Positions 15,929-24,387 of a stretch of DNA of 43,219 nucleotides are shown here, one piece after another. The translations under genes were made by a program, and so were the position numbers. The stretch's first letter is position 1; the number at the start of each line of letters is the position of its first letter. The stretch lies in the NCBI GenBank assembly GCA_015066445.1, contig SVOK01000017.1, positions 1-43,219 on the forward strand, in the 5' to 3' direction. Under the pieces are notes generated by a model that had not been told where the DNA came from, searched no databases, and saw nothing but the letters and a program-made list of their open reading frames with translations. This DNA is from Oscillospiraceae bacterium. Lineage in GTDB: Bacteria; Bacillota; Clostridia; Oscillospirales; Acutalibacteraceae.

Positions 15929-17005
15929 ATGTTAATAACAAAACCTGCTGTTTTTATTGTTGGAGATAATTATCAGATTATGACCTGCGTTGACCGTGCC
16001 GAGCTCATCTGGGTAAAGGTAGGGGATAAGGAGTATTTTGATGCTTCTAACGGCGTAATGCGTACAGGCTCGCTTTTCCACAGCGTTTCGGTGCCTAAAG
16101 AAGTTCTTGATAATGCTGGTGGTTACACTGTTTATGAGCGTGAAATGATAGAAAGAAAGCCTTATTTTTCTGTAACAGGCGAGGTGACTGAACAATATTT
16201 CAGCTTTAAACCTGTTCTCACTAAGGGCGAAATTAGAGCATATCATATCGCAGATGCTCACAACCGCATAGAGTCGCCGATAAAAGCGGCTAAAGCTTTT
16301 GGAGAAATTGATTTTCTTATTTTAAACGGTGATTTGCCTGACAGCAGCAGTAGCCTTAAAAACATTGAAAATGTTTACATACTTGCAGGTGAAATAACAG
16401 GCGGAAATATCCCTGTTATTTTCTCACGTGGCAACCATGATATGCGTGGTATTTGCGCCGAAAATTTTGCTGACTGCACTCCTACAGATAACGGAAAATC
16501 TTATTTTACTTTTAGCCTTGGAAATATTTGGGGAATTGTGCTTGACTGTGCTGAGGATAAGCCTGACAGTCACGAAGAATACGGTTTTACTGTGGCGTGC
16601 CATTCTTTTAGAGAAGCACAGACTGATTTTATAAAGGATATTGTTTCTAAAAAGCCTTATGAGGCTGACGGTATTGAGAAAAGAGTTGTAATTGTTCATA
16701 ATCCATTTACCGATAAGAAAAAAGCACCCTTTGATATCGAGGGTGAGATTTATGCTGAGTGGTCAAGGCTTTTAAAGGAATATATTAAGCCTGATGTTAT
16801 GATATGCGGTCATAAGCATATTTGCGGAGTTTTCCCTGTAGGCGATATATTGGATTACTACGGTCAGCCTTGCACAATTGTTGTTGGTGCTAAGCCGGAG
16901 GGTGAAGAATTCACAGGCTGCGGTTATGTATTCTCAGATGATGGTATTAAGGTGAGCTTTACACGCAGTACAGGTGAAACTACGGAATTTATTAATGTTG
17001 AATAA
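15929..17005 (+). CDS. Calcineurin-like metallophosphatase family protein
   Basis: 358 residues. An N-terminal beta-sandwich (residues about 1-90) is followed by the metallophosphoesterase core. The motifs are in order: D-x-H in HIADAHNRIE, GD in LNGDLPDS, GNHD in SRGNHDMRG, a lone His in VIVHNPF, and GHxH in ICGHKHICG. These residues normally bind two metals. The arrangement resembles purple-acid-phosphatase-type proteins, with the N-terminal domain placed before the enzyme. The substrate is unknown, and no signal peptide is seen. The start has GGAGGGGG upstream. A perfect terminator follows directly. Confidence 0.88.
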   Translation: MLITKPAVFIVGDNYQIMTCVDRAELIWVKVGDKEYFDASNGVMRTGSLFHSVSVPKEVLDNAGGYTVYEREMIERKPYFSVTGEVTEQYFSFKPVLTKGEIRAYHIADAHNRIESPIKAAKAFGEIDFLILNGDLPDSSSSLKNIENVYILAGEITGGNIPVIFSRGNHDMRGICAENFADCTPTDNGKSYFTFSLGNIWGIVLDCAEDKPDSHEEYGFTVACHSFREAQTDFIKDIVSKKPYEADGIEKRVVIVHNPFTDKKKAPFDIEGEIYAEWSRLLKEYIKPDVMICGHKHICGVFPVGDILDYYGQPCTIVVGAKPEGEEFTGCGYVFSDDGIKVSFTRSTGETTEFINVE

Positions 17006-17008
17006 AAA

Positions 17009-17038
17009 AATTGCTGTCTTCAAGACAGCAATTTTTTA
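17009..17038. terminator. Bidirectional terminator between metallophosphatase and prfC
   Basis: AAATTGCTGTCTT pairs with AAGACAGCAATTT around a one-base C loop region, followed by a T-run on either strand. Confidence 0.85.
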
Positions 17039-17041
17039 TTT

Positions 17042-18634
17042 TTAATCTTTACTGAAATCTTCAAGGATAAGTCCTTCGTTTCTTTCAAGCGCCCAGTTAA
17101 TATTCCATTCGCTTGTAAAAATAAGCAGATTATTTCCTTTGAAATCCTGTACCCATTTGGTATCAGAAGTTAGGTTAAGCTTCTTAATATCAATATCCTT
17201 ATTTTTAACCCATCTTATATACTGATATGGCAGGTCGTTGCGGTTAACATCAACATTATATTCGTTTTTGAGGCGGTGCTCAAGCACTTCAAACTGAAGC
17301 ACACCAACAACACCCACTATTACACGCTCCATACCGCTGTTGGGCTCGTGGAAAATCTGAATAGCACCCTCTTGGGCTATCTGTTCAACACCCTTAACAA
17401 ACTGCTTTCTTTTGAGGCTGTCCTTTTGTTCTATAAGGGAAAAATGCTCCGGCGCAAAGGTTGGGATACCCTCAAACTGCACCTTGTGCTTGGCAGAACA
17501 AACGGTATCGCCGATAGAATAAATACCGGGGTCAAACACACCGATAATATCGCCCGCATAGGCTTCGTTAACTATCTGTCTTTCATCAGCCATCATCTGC
17601 TGAGGCTGAGAAAGTCTTACAGGCTTTCCTGCCTGAACATGGAAATAATCAGCGCCTCGTTCAAATTTACCCGAGCAAATTCTGAAGAAGGTAATTCTGT
17701 CACGGTGGTTTTTATTCATATTAGCTTGAATTTTAAATGCAAAAGCAGAAAAATCCTCGCTGAAAGGGCTTACCTCTTCTTCGCCTGACATACGTGGAAG
17801 CGGTGAGGTTGTCATCTTAAGGAAATTTTCAAGGAAAGGCTCAATACCAAAATTGGTAAGCGCTGAGCCAAAGAAAACAGGGGAGAGCTTACCGCAACGC
17901 ACCTTTTCTAAATCGAATTCAAAGCTAGCTCCGTCCAAAAGCTCTATCTGGTCAACAAGCTCTGCTCGCTGATATTCACCGATAAGCTCATCTAATTTTG
18001 CGGTATCGGTTATATCACATTCAATAGGTTTGATTTTATCCTGACCTCTGTGGAACTCACTGAAGGTCAGTATCTCACGTTTGTCACGGTCGAAAACACC
18101 TTTAAAGCTTACTCCACAGCCGATAGGCCAGTTTACAGGGTAGGTACCAATGCCGAATTCCTTTTCAAGCTCATCTAAAAGCTCAAACGGGTCACGGGCT
18201 TCACGGTCAAGCTTGTTAATGAAAGTAAATATCGGGATATTTCTGCGTGCTACAACCCTGAAAAGCTTTCGGGTTTGTGCCTCAATACCCTTAGCAGCGT
18301 CAATTACCATTACAACGCTGTCAGCCGCCATAAGCGTTCTGTAGGTATCCTCTGAGAAGTCCTGGTGACCTGGGGTATCAAGAATATTAATGCAGTAGCC
18401 TTCGTATTCAAACTGCATAACAGAAGAAGTAATAGAAATACCTCTCTGCTTTTCAAGGTCCATCCAGTCACTAACAGCGTGCTTAGCGGTGGCTTTGCCT
18501 TTAACCGAGCCTGCGGTTTGAATAGCACCGCCGTATAAAAGAAACTTTTCTGTAAGGGTTGTTTTACCGGCGTCAGGGTGGGATATTATTGCAAAGGTTC
18601 TGCGTCGTTCAATCTCGTGCTTTAAATTTGCCAA
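17042..18634 (-). CDS. prfC: Peptide chain release factor 3
   Basis: 530 residues from TTG at 18634, chosen for GAGGAG upstream; the frame continues to 18697 but without such a site. The GTPase motifs are P-loop AIISHPDAGKTTLTEK, switch II DTPGHQDFSEDTY, and NKLDREARD (NKxD). The domain order and length fit RF3. RF3 is a GTPase that releases class I release factors from the ribosome after termination. It has its own promoter at 18669-18697 and is monocistronic on the minus strand. Confidence 0.95.
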   Translation of the reverse strand: MANLKHEIERRRTFAIISHPDAGKTTLTEKFLLYGGAIQTAGSVKGKATAKHAVSDWMDLEKQRGISITSSVMQFEYEGYCINILDTPGHQDFSEDTYRTLMAADSVVMVIDAAKGIEAQTRKLFRVVARRNIPIFTFINKLDREARDPFELLDELEKEFGIGTYPVNWPIGCGVSFKGVFDRDKREILTFSEFHRGQDKIKPIECDITDTAKLDELIGEYQRAELVDQIELLDGASFEFDLEKVRCGKLSPVFFGSALTNFGIEPFLENFLKMTTSPLPRMSGEEEVSPFSEDFSAFAFKIQANMNKNHRDRITFFRICSGKFERGADYFHVQAGKPVRLSQPQQMMADERQIVNEAYAGDIIGVFDPGIYSIGDTVCSAKHKVQFEGIPTFAPEHFSLIEQKDSLKRKQFVKGVEQIAQEGAIQIFHEPNSGMERVIVGVVGVLQFEVLEHRLKNEYNVDVNRNDLPYQYIRWVKNKDIDIKKLNLTSDTKWVQDFKGNNLLIFTSEWNINWALERNEGLILEDFSKD

Positions 18635-18668
18635 GAAAATTTCTCCTCTATCTTTATTTAACCGAGTA

Positions 18669-18697
18669 ATTGTATCACATATTTTAAAGCTTTTCAA
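18669..18697 (-). promoter_or_regulatory. Sigma-A promoter for prfC
   Basis: Minus-strand TTGAAA (18692-18697), 17-base spacer, TACAAT (18669-18674). Confidence 0.75.
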
Positions 18698-18778
18698 GAA
18701 TTATATTGTTTTTTTATGGGCTTATTCAGTAAAGCTATGCTTTTTTATAAGAAAAAACCGTTTTTTATAAAAAAAGTA

Positions 18779-18808
18779 TTGACAAAAGATATAGTTAAGT
18801 GGGATAAT
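18779..18808 (+). promoter_or_regulatory. Sigma-A promoter for the rsmD-coaD operon, upstream of the hairpin element
   Basis: TTGACA (18779-18784) and GATAAT (18803-18808), 18 bases apart. The MITE-like element begins at 18820, so the transcript would read through it before reaching rsmD. Confidence 0.6.
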
Positions 18809-18819
18809 ACAATAGGTAT

Positions 18820-19031
18820 TATAATGGTTATAGAAAGTCGAAATAGTGTGGATCTACACTATTTCGACACCAAATCTTCGATTTGGTCACAAATTTTCAA
18901 CGAAAATTTGTCTATGCCCATTGCAATGAATATAGTCAAAATTAAATTTTCAAAAATTTAATTTTGCCAAAGCCGATAAAATCGGCTTGTCGAAACACTT
19001 TTTAGTGTTTCGACATTCTATAATCATTATA
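18820..19031. repeat. MITE-like element: imperfect terminal inverted repeats enclosing six hairpins
   Basis: The ends TATAATGGTTATAGAAAGTC (18820-18839, continuing to 18843) and the reverse complement of 19008-19031 agree in 22 of 24 positions. Between them lie six perfect or near-perfect hairpins: 18837-18868 (13-bp stem), 18869-18887, 18889-18911, 18937-18966 (14-bp stem, 2-base loop), 18970-18988 and 18989-19014. The element carries no gene. An 81-codon frame over it is a chance reading. No other copy was noticed in this window. The flanks (prfC leader and rsmD leader) contain nothing else beyond the promoters noted. Confidence 0.65.
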
Positions 19032-19058
19032 TAGATAAAATTTAAATTGGTGATGTTA

Positions 19059-19604
19059 ATGCGAGTAATTACAGGCTCTGCTAAGGGTAAACGTCTTGTA
19101 ACCCCTGATGGCAGAGATGTACGTCCCACCCCTGAAAGGGTTAAAGAGGGACTGTTCAGTGCTCTGCAGTTTGATATTGAGGGAAGACGGGTTCTTGATT
19201 TATTTACAGGCTCAGGTCAGCTTGGTGTTGAGGCTTTAAGTCGAGGAGCGGCTACCGCCACATTGGTGGATTATTCTGCTGTTTCGGTTAAGGCAGCAAA
19301 AACTAATATAGAAAACTGCGGATTTTGCGACAGGGTCAGAATAATTCAGGCAGATTATGCTGCTTTCTGCGCAATGTGTAATGATACCTTTGATGTGGTA
19401 TTTCTTGATCCGCCTTATAATGCGGGAATACTGATGCCGGCTTTAAAAGCTGTATTGCCGCTTGTGAGTGATTACGGTTTTATTGTATGCGAGCATCCGC
19501 CTGAGGTTGAGCCCGAGCAAAGTGTTGGCGGTTTTTCAATCTGGCGTACTTATCGCTACGGAAAGGTGCTTTTAACCGTATATAAAAGGAGCTGTAGCTT
19601 ATGA
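19059..19604 (+). CDS. rsmD: 16S rRNA (guanine(966)-N2)-methyltransferase RsmD
   Basis: 181 residues from ATG 19059, which gives the family's usual MRVITGSAKGKRL opening; GGTGAT lies just upstream. The SAM-binding motif is VLDLFTGSGQLGVEALSRGA and the catalytic motif is VVFLDPPYN (D-P-P-Y). It methylates guanine 966 of 16S rRNA during 30S assembly. It overlaps coaD by 4 bp (ATGA-type), a common arrangement in Firmicutes. Its leader contains the hairpin element. Confidence 0.95.
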   Translation: MRVITGSAKGKRLVTPDGRDVRPTPERVKEGLFSALQFDIEGRRVLDLFTGSGQLGVEALSRGAATATLVDYSAVSVKAAKTNIENCGFCDRVRIIQADYAAFCAMCNDTFDVVFLDPPYNAGILMPALKAVLPLVSDYGFIVCEHPPEVEPEQSVGGFSIWRTYRYGKVLLTVYKRSCSL

Positions 19605-20089
19605 GGGATAATGTGATAGCAATTTGCCCCGGTAGCTTTGACCCTGTAACCTACGGTCATCTTGATATTATAACCAGAGCTTCTAAAATGTTTCACAAGG
19701 TTATAGTTGTGGTAGCGGGCAATTCTTCAAAAAACTGCTCTTTCACCCCTGAGGAAAGAGTGGAAATGATTAAAAAATGTATTGGAAATCTTCCGAATGT
19801 TTCGGTTGACCATTACGGTGGCTTACTTGCCGAATATGCGGCTAAAAAGGGAGCTACTGCAATTATTAAGGGATTAAGAGCTATGTCTGACTTTGAATAT
19901 GAATTTCAGATGGCTCTCACAAATAAAAAATTAAATCCAAATGTTGAAACCCTGTTTTTAACAACATCGGCGGAGAATATGTATCTCAGCTCAAGTATGG
20001 TTAAACAAATCGCCTTAATGGGCGGGGATATTTCGAGCTTTGTTCCCGAGGTTATTAAGCAGGATATTATAAACAGAATAAAAAAATAA
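19601..20089 (+). CDS. coaD: Phosphopantetheine adenylyltransferase
   Basis: 162 residues. The nucleotidyltransferase signature is CPGSFDPVTYGHLDII (T-x-G-H). KGLRAMSDFEYEFQMA and YLSSSMVKQIA match the family's other two conserved stretches. The enzyme transfers AMP to 4'-phosphopantetheine in coenzyme A synthesis. It overlaps rsmD by 4 bp and ends where the following coiled-coil gene's leader begins, so these three genes form one operon. Confidence 0.96.
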   Translation: MRDNVIAICPGSFDPVTYGHLDIITRASKMFHKVIVVVAGNSSKNCSFTPEERVEMIKKCIGNLPNVSVDHYGGLLAEYAAKKGATAIIKGLRAMSDFEYEFQMALTNKKLNPNVETLFLTTSAENMYLSSSMVKQIALMGGDISSFVPEVIKQDIINRIKK

Positions 20090-20121
20090 TGCCGTTTTAC
20101 GGTTTTACGGAGGAAGAAAAA

Positions 20122-20580
20122 ATGACACTTGACGAATTATTGGAACAATTTGACGAAGTGCTTGACAGCGGCTTCAAAATTCCCGGCAAGAAAACAGTTG
20201 TTGATGTTGAAAGATTAAGAGCAGTTGTAGATGATATCCGTCTTAATATTCCTGCAGAAATCAAGCAGGCTAAGGGTATTGTTGCTGACCGTGCTGACAT
20301 TATTACCAATGCTAAGCGTGAGGCTGACGGTATTATCAGAAACGCTGAAGAGCGTGCAAAGGCTATGACTTCTCAGGAAGAAATAGTTAAGCTTTCTCAG
20401 CAAAAGGCTGCTGAAATTATTGCTACAGCTCAGGCTAAGAGCCGTGAGATGAGAAAGGCAGCTCAGGATTTTGTAGACGATATTATGCGTCGTGCTGATG
20501 AGGGTCTTACTGCTAATCTTGGCGAAGTTCGCAAGACAAGAGCCGCTTTAAAGCAGCAGGTTCCTACAGCTAAAGAATAA
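20122..20580 (+). CDS. Coiled-coil protein of the coaD operon (ATPase/DivIVA-like annotation)
   Basis: 152 residues from ATG 20122, with GGAGGAAG upstream; the longer frame from 20089 lacks one. It starts TLDELLEQFDEVLDSGFKIPG and continues as one long helix with heptads rich in Ala, Glu, Lys and Arg (NAKREADGIIRNAEERAKA). Proteins like this follow coaD in many clostridia and are called ATPase, F-type b-subunit-like or DivIVA-like; none of these names is proven. No membrane segment is seen. A hairpin that may terminate transcription follows at 20614. Confidence 0.7.
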   Translation: MTLDELLEQFDEVLDSGFKIPGKKTVVDVERLRAVVDDIRLNIPAEIKQAKGIVADRADIITNAKREADGIIRNAEERAKAMTSQEEIVKLSQQKAAEIIATAQAKSREMRKAAQDFVDDIMRRADEGLTANLGEVRKTRAALKQQVPTAKE

Positions 20581-20613
20581 TTTTAAAAGTTATTAATTTA
20601 TTGTTTTTTAGGA

Positions 20614-20645
20614 AGCACCCTCGCCCTTGAGGACGGGGTGCTTTT
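20614..20645 (+). terminator. Hairpin with short T-run before ileS
   Basis: AGCACCC (20614-20620) pairs with GGGTGCT (20636-20642), followed by TTT. It is a modest terminator for the coaD operon, or an ileS leader structure. No T-box consensus is seen here. Confidence 0.5.
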
Positions 20646-20665
20646 GGTTGAAAGGAGAAAATGAA

Positions 20666-23600
20666 GTGTATAACAGCATTTCACCTAATCTTAACTTTGT
20701 TGAAGAAGAAAAGAAAATAGAAAAATTTTGGGAAGACGAAAAAATCTTTGAAAAGAGTATCGAATCCCGCGCAAAGGGTGAGCCTTATGTATTTTATGAC
20801 GGTCCGCCTACCGCTAACGGCAAGCCCCATATCGGTCACGTATTGACACGTGTAATTAAAGATATGATTCCCCGTTACAGAACTATGAAGGGCTGTATGG
20901 TGCCCCGTAAGGCTGGTTGGGATACTCACGGTCTTCCTGTTGAGCTTGAGGTTGAAAAGCTTTTAGGTCTTGACGGCAAGGAGCAGATTGAAGAATACGG
21001 CTTAGAGCCTTTTATTGCGCACTGTAAGGAAAGTGTCTGGAAGTATAAGGGTATGTGGGAGGATTTCTCCAAAACGGTTGGCTTCTGGGCTGATATGGAC
21101 GACCCTTATGTTACCTATGACAATAATTTTATTGAGTCTGAGTGGTGGGCTTTAAAGCAGATTTTTGAAAAAGGTCTTTTATATAAAGGCTTTAAAATCG
21201 TGCCATATTGTCCCCGTTGCGGAACTCCGCTTTCTTCTCACGAAGTGGCTCAGGGTTATAAAAACGTTAAAGAACGCAGTGCTGTAGTTCGTTTTAAGGT
21301 GGTAGGGGAGGATGCATACTTCCTTGCCTGGACGACCACTCCTTGGACATTGCCCTCTAACGTAGCACTTTGTGTTAATCCTGACGAAACTTATTGCAAG
21401 GTAAAAGCTGCTGACGGTTATGTTTATTATATGGCTAAGGCTTTGCTTGATAAGGTTTTAGGTAAGCTTGCTTCTGAAGATACTCCTGCTTACGAAATAG
21501 TTGAAGAATTTGTAGGTACAGACCTTGAACACAAGGAATATGAGCCTTTGTTTGATTATGTTAAGCCCGTATGCGATAAGCAGAACAAAAAAGGACATTT
21601 TATCACCTGTGACAGTTATGTAACTATGACTGACGGTACGGGTATCGTTCATATAGCACCCGCTTTTGGTGAGGATGACGCTAAGGTTGGCAGAAAGTAT
21701 GACTTGCCCTTTGTTCAGTTTGTTGACGGTAACGGTAATCTTACAGCTGAAACTCCTTACGAGGGTACTTTTGTTAAGGAAGCAGACCCAATGGTGCTTA
21801 AGGATTTAGAGGCGGCAGGTCTTTTGTTTGACGCTCCTAAGTTTGAGCACGATTATCCTCACTGCTGGCGTTGCGATACACCTCTTATTTACTATGCACG
21901 TGAGTCCTGGTTCATCAAGATGACCGATGTTAAGGAAGACCTTATCAAGAATAACGATACCATTAACTGGATTCCTGAAAGCATTGGTAAGGGCCGTTTC
22001 GGTGACTGGCTTAAAAATGTTCAGGACTGGGGTATTTCACGTAACAGATATTGGGGTACCCCTCTTAATATCTGGACCTGCGAGTGCGGTCATATGCATT
22101 CTATCGGCAGTATTGAGGAATTGAAATCAATGTCCGATAACTGTCCTGACGATATAGAATTACACCGCCCATTTATAGATGCGGTTACAATCAAGTGTCC
22201 TCAATGCGGTAAGGAAATGCACCGTGTACCCGAGGTTATTGACTGTTGGTTTGACTCCGGCTCAATGCCTTTTGCACAGCATCATTATCCTTTTGAGAAT
22301 AAAGAGCTGTTTGAATCACAGTTCCCTGCAGACTTTATTTCTGAGGCTGTTGACCAGACAAGAGGTTGGTTCTATTCACTTCTTGCGATTTCAACCCTTA
22401 TTTTTGATAAAGCACCTTTCAAGAATGTTATAGTTCTCGGTCACGTTCAGGATGAAAACGGCCAGAAAATGAGTAAATCAAAGGGTAACGCAGTAGACCC
22501 GTTTGATGCACTAGAGCAATTCGGTGCTGATGCTATTCGTTGGTATTTCTATACTAACTCAGCGCCTTGGCTTCCTAACCGTTTCCACGATAAGGCTGTA
22601 ATAGAAGGTCAGCGCAAGTTTATGGGTACTCTTTGGAATACCTATGCTTTCTATGTGCTTTATGCAAATATAGATAATTTTGATCCTACACAGTATAATA
22701 TCAATGATTACGAGCTTACAGTAATGGATAAGTGGTTACTGTCCCGCCTTAATTCAACTGTTAAGGCTGTTGATGATAATCTCGCTAACTACCGTATCCC
22801 CGAAGCTGCACGTGCACTTCAGGATTTTGTTGACGAAATGAGTAACTGGTATGTACGTCGTGGACGTGAGCGTTATTGGGTACAGGGTATGACAGACGAT
22901 AAAATCGCCGCATACCTCACCCTTTATACAGCTCTTGTTACAACTGCAAAAGCCGCTGCTCCAATGATTCCGTTTATGGCTGAGAATATTTATCAGAACC
23001 TTGTAAGAAGCATTGATAAGGACGCAACTGTAAGTATCCACCTTTGTGATTTCCCTGAGGTTGATTATAGCCTTATTGATGAAAAACTTGAAGAGCAGAT
23101 GGATAAGGTGCTCGAAATAGTTGTTTTAGGTAGAGCTGCAAGAAACGGTTCTGCTATTAAGAACAGACAGCCGCTTTCAACAATGTATGTTAAGCTTGAC
23201 GGCGAGTTAGAAGAAATTTATGCAGATATAATCAAGGATGAACTTAATATTAAAATGGTTTCTTTCACTAATGAGGTTGATAATTTTGTAACCTATAGCT
23301 TCAAGCCTCAGCTTAAGACCTTAGGTCCTAAGTACGGTAAACAGCTTGGTGAAATCAGAAATCTGTTAAGCGAAATTGACGGCTCTGCAGCTAAAGCTGA
23401 GCTTGATAACAGCGGTGTATTAAAGCTTAATATCTCTATCGGTGAGATTGCTCTTACTGCTGATGATTTGCTTATTGATGCTAAGCAAAAAGAAGGCTTC
23501 TATACTATGAGTGACCGTGGTATCACTGTTGCTATTGATACAACACTTACTACTGAGCTTATTGAGGAAGGCTTTGTGCGTGAGCTTGTAAGTAAGATTC

Positions 23601-23833
23601 AGACCATGCGTAAGGAAGCAGGCTTCAATGTTACAGACCATATTTCCATTGTATTAGAGGGTAGTGAAACTGTTACTTCTATTGCTACTAAAAAGGCTGA
23701 CGATATAGTGGGAGATACTTTGGCAGATTCTATTACTGTGGCTGCGCCTGTTGGCTTTGTAAAGGAATGGGATATTAACGGCGAAACCGTTACTATAGGA
23801 GTCAAGAGAGAAGGAGGCATTCTCGGTGAATAA
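20666..23833 (+). CDS. ileS: Isoleucyl-tRNA synthetase, type 2 (eukaryote-like)
   Basis: 1055 residues from GTG 20666, with AAAGGAG 8 bases upstream. The HIGH motif is at residues 55-58 (GKPHIGHV) and KMSKS at 601-605. The editing domain lies between them (a TTTPWTLPSN near 225). The opening FYDGPPTANGKPHIGH and the long C-terminal part are typical of the type 2 synthetases shared with eukaryotes and archaea, which tend to be insensitive to mupirocin. The enzyme charges tRNA-Ile. It overlaps the next small membrane-protein gene by 8 bp. Its leader is short and lacks a visible T-box. Confidence 0.95.
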   Translation: MYNSISPNLNFVEEEKKIEKFWEDEKIFEKSIESRAKGEPYVFYDGPPTANGKPHIGHVLTRVIKDMIPRYRTMKGCMVPRKAGWDTHGLPVELEVEKLLGLDGKEQIEEYGLEPFIAHCKESVWKYKGMWEDFSKTVGFWADMDDPYVTYDNNFIESEWWALKQIFEKGLLYKGFKIVPYCPRCGTPLSSHEVAQGYKNVKERSAVVRFKVVGEDAYFLAWTTTPWTLPSNVALCVNPDETYCKVKAADGYVYYMAKALLDKVLGKLASEDTPAYEIVEEFVGTDLEHKEYEPLFDYVKPVCDKQNKKGHFITCDSYVTMTDGTGIVHIAPAFGEDDAKVGRKYDLPFVQFVDGNGNLTAETPYEGTFVKEADPMVLKDLEAAGLLFDAPKFEHDYPHCWRCDTPLIYYARESWFIKMTDVKEDLIKNNDTINWIPESIGKGRFGDWLKNVQDWGISRNRYWGTPLNIWTCECGHMHSIGSIEELKSMSDNCPDDIELHRPFIDAVTIKCPQCGKEMHRVPEVIDCWFDSGSMPFAQHHYPFENKELFESQFPADFISEAVDQTRGWFYSLLAISTLIFDKAPFKNVIVLGHVQDENGQKMSKSKGNAVDPFDALEQFGADAIRWYFYTNSAPWLPNRFHDKAVIEGQRKFMGTLWNTYAFYVLYANIDNFDPTQYNINDYELTVMDKWLLSRLNSTVKAVDDNLANYRIPEAARALQDFVDEMSNWYVRRGRERYWVQGMTDDKIAAYLTLYTALVTTAKAAAPMIPFMAENIYQNLVRSIDKDATVSIHLCDFPEVDYSLIDEKLEEQMDKVLEIVVLGRAARNGSAIKNRQPLSTMYVKLDGELEEIYADIIKDELNIKMVSFTNEVDNFVTYSFKPQLKTLGPKYGKQLGEIRNLLSEIDGSAAKAELDNSGVLKLNISIGEIALTADDLLIDAKQKEGFYTMSDRGITVAIDTTLTTELIEEGFVRELVSKIQTMRKEAGFNVTDHISIVLEGSETVTSIATKKADDIVGDTLADSITVAAPVGFVKEWDINGETVTIGVKREGGILGE

Positions 23834-24194
23834 TGACAATATGAATAATACACAAAACGATTTTGTTTTTGAGGATATCAGCTCATCAACACCTGCCGAT
23901 AAATGCAAAAAGCAAATAGAAAAAGCCGTTCGAGTGGTTGATAACTACGGTGACACCGCTGTTAACAACATTGATAAGGTTATTAAAGCGATATCATTTA
24001 TTGTTGCTATCGGTATTTTTCTTGTGTTTGCGGCAATTGCGGTAGTTTTGTATTTATTGGATAAAATGTTCACCTTGGTTGCTATCGGAGTTTTGGTTTT
24101 GGGTATAGTAATGGCACTGATTATGTTGTTTATTATTTATGGTATAGGTCATATAATTACTCAAAATAACGCTCTTTTAAAGAGAAAAGATTAA
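23826..24194 (+). CDS. Small membrane protein downstream of ileS
   Basis: 122 residues from GTG 23826, with GGAGG (23815-23819) upstream. An acidic, soluble N-terminal half (residues 1-55) is followed by two membrane helices at about 56-80 and 84-112 (AISFIVAIGIFLVFAAIAVV), then a short charged tail. I do not recognise the family. The start lies inside the last codons of ileS, so translation is coupled. It closes the operon before a strong terminator at 24201. Confidence 0.6.
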   Translation: MNNDNMNNTQNDFVFEDISSSTPADKCKKQIEKAVRVVDNYGDTAVNNIDKVIKAISFIVAIGIFLVFAAIAVVLYLLDKMFTLVAIGVLVLGIVMALIMLFIIYGIGHIITQNNALLKRKD

Positions 24195-24200
24195 ATTCTG

Positions 24201-24239
24201 GCAACATCTATGACAATGTTTCATAGATGTTGCTTTTTT
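24201..24239 (+). terminator. Terminator after the ileS operon
   Basis: GCAACATCTATGA and TCATAGATGTTGC pair over 13 bp, followed by TTTTTT. Confidence 0.9.
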
Positions 24240-24278
24240 ATCTTAATAATTTTTTAATAAATTGATAATGTATAAGAG

Positions 24279-24307
24279 TTGTAATTTGGCGCGAAATGTG
24301 GTAAACT
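24279..24307 (+). promoter_or_regulatory. Sigma-A promoter for the LtaS-type genes
   Basis: TTGTAA (24279-24284), 17 bases, TAAACT (24302-24307); the leader is about 75 bases long. Confidence 0.5.
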
Positions 24308-24387
24308 GTATATGTTCATATGTAGATTTTTGATGATGTATTAATTAGTCATAACCTTATATAAATGTTTTAGAAAGGGATGCTTAA

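Noticed and set aside
18716-18961. An 81-codon reading frame in the prfC-rsmD gap
   Set aside because: It runs through the promoter and the hairpin element, has no ribosome site, and its residues are only the reading of the repeats.
18837-19014. CRISPR-like array
   Set aside because: The repeated units are six different hairpins, with no equal repeats separated by unique spacers.
20581-20665. T-box leader before ileS
   Set aside because: No conserved T-box sequence and too little space for specifier and antiterminator stems.
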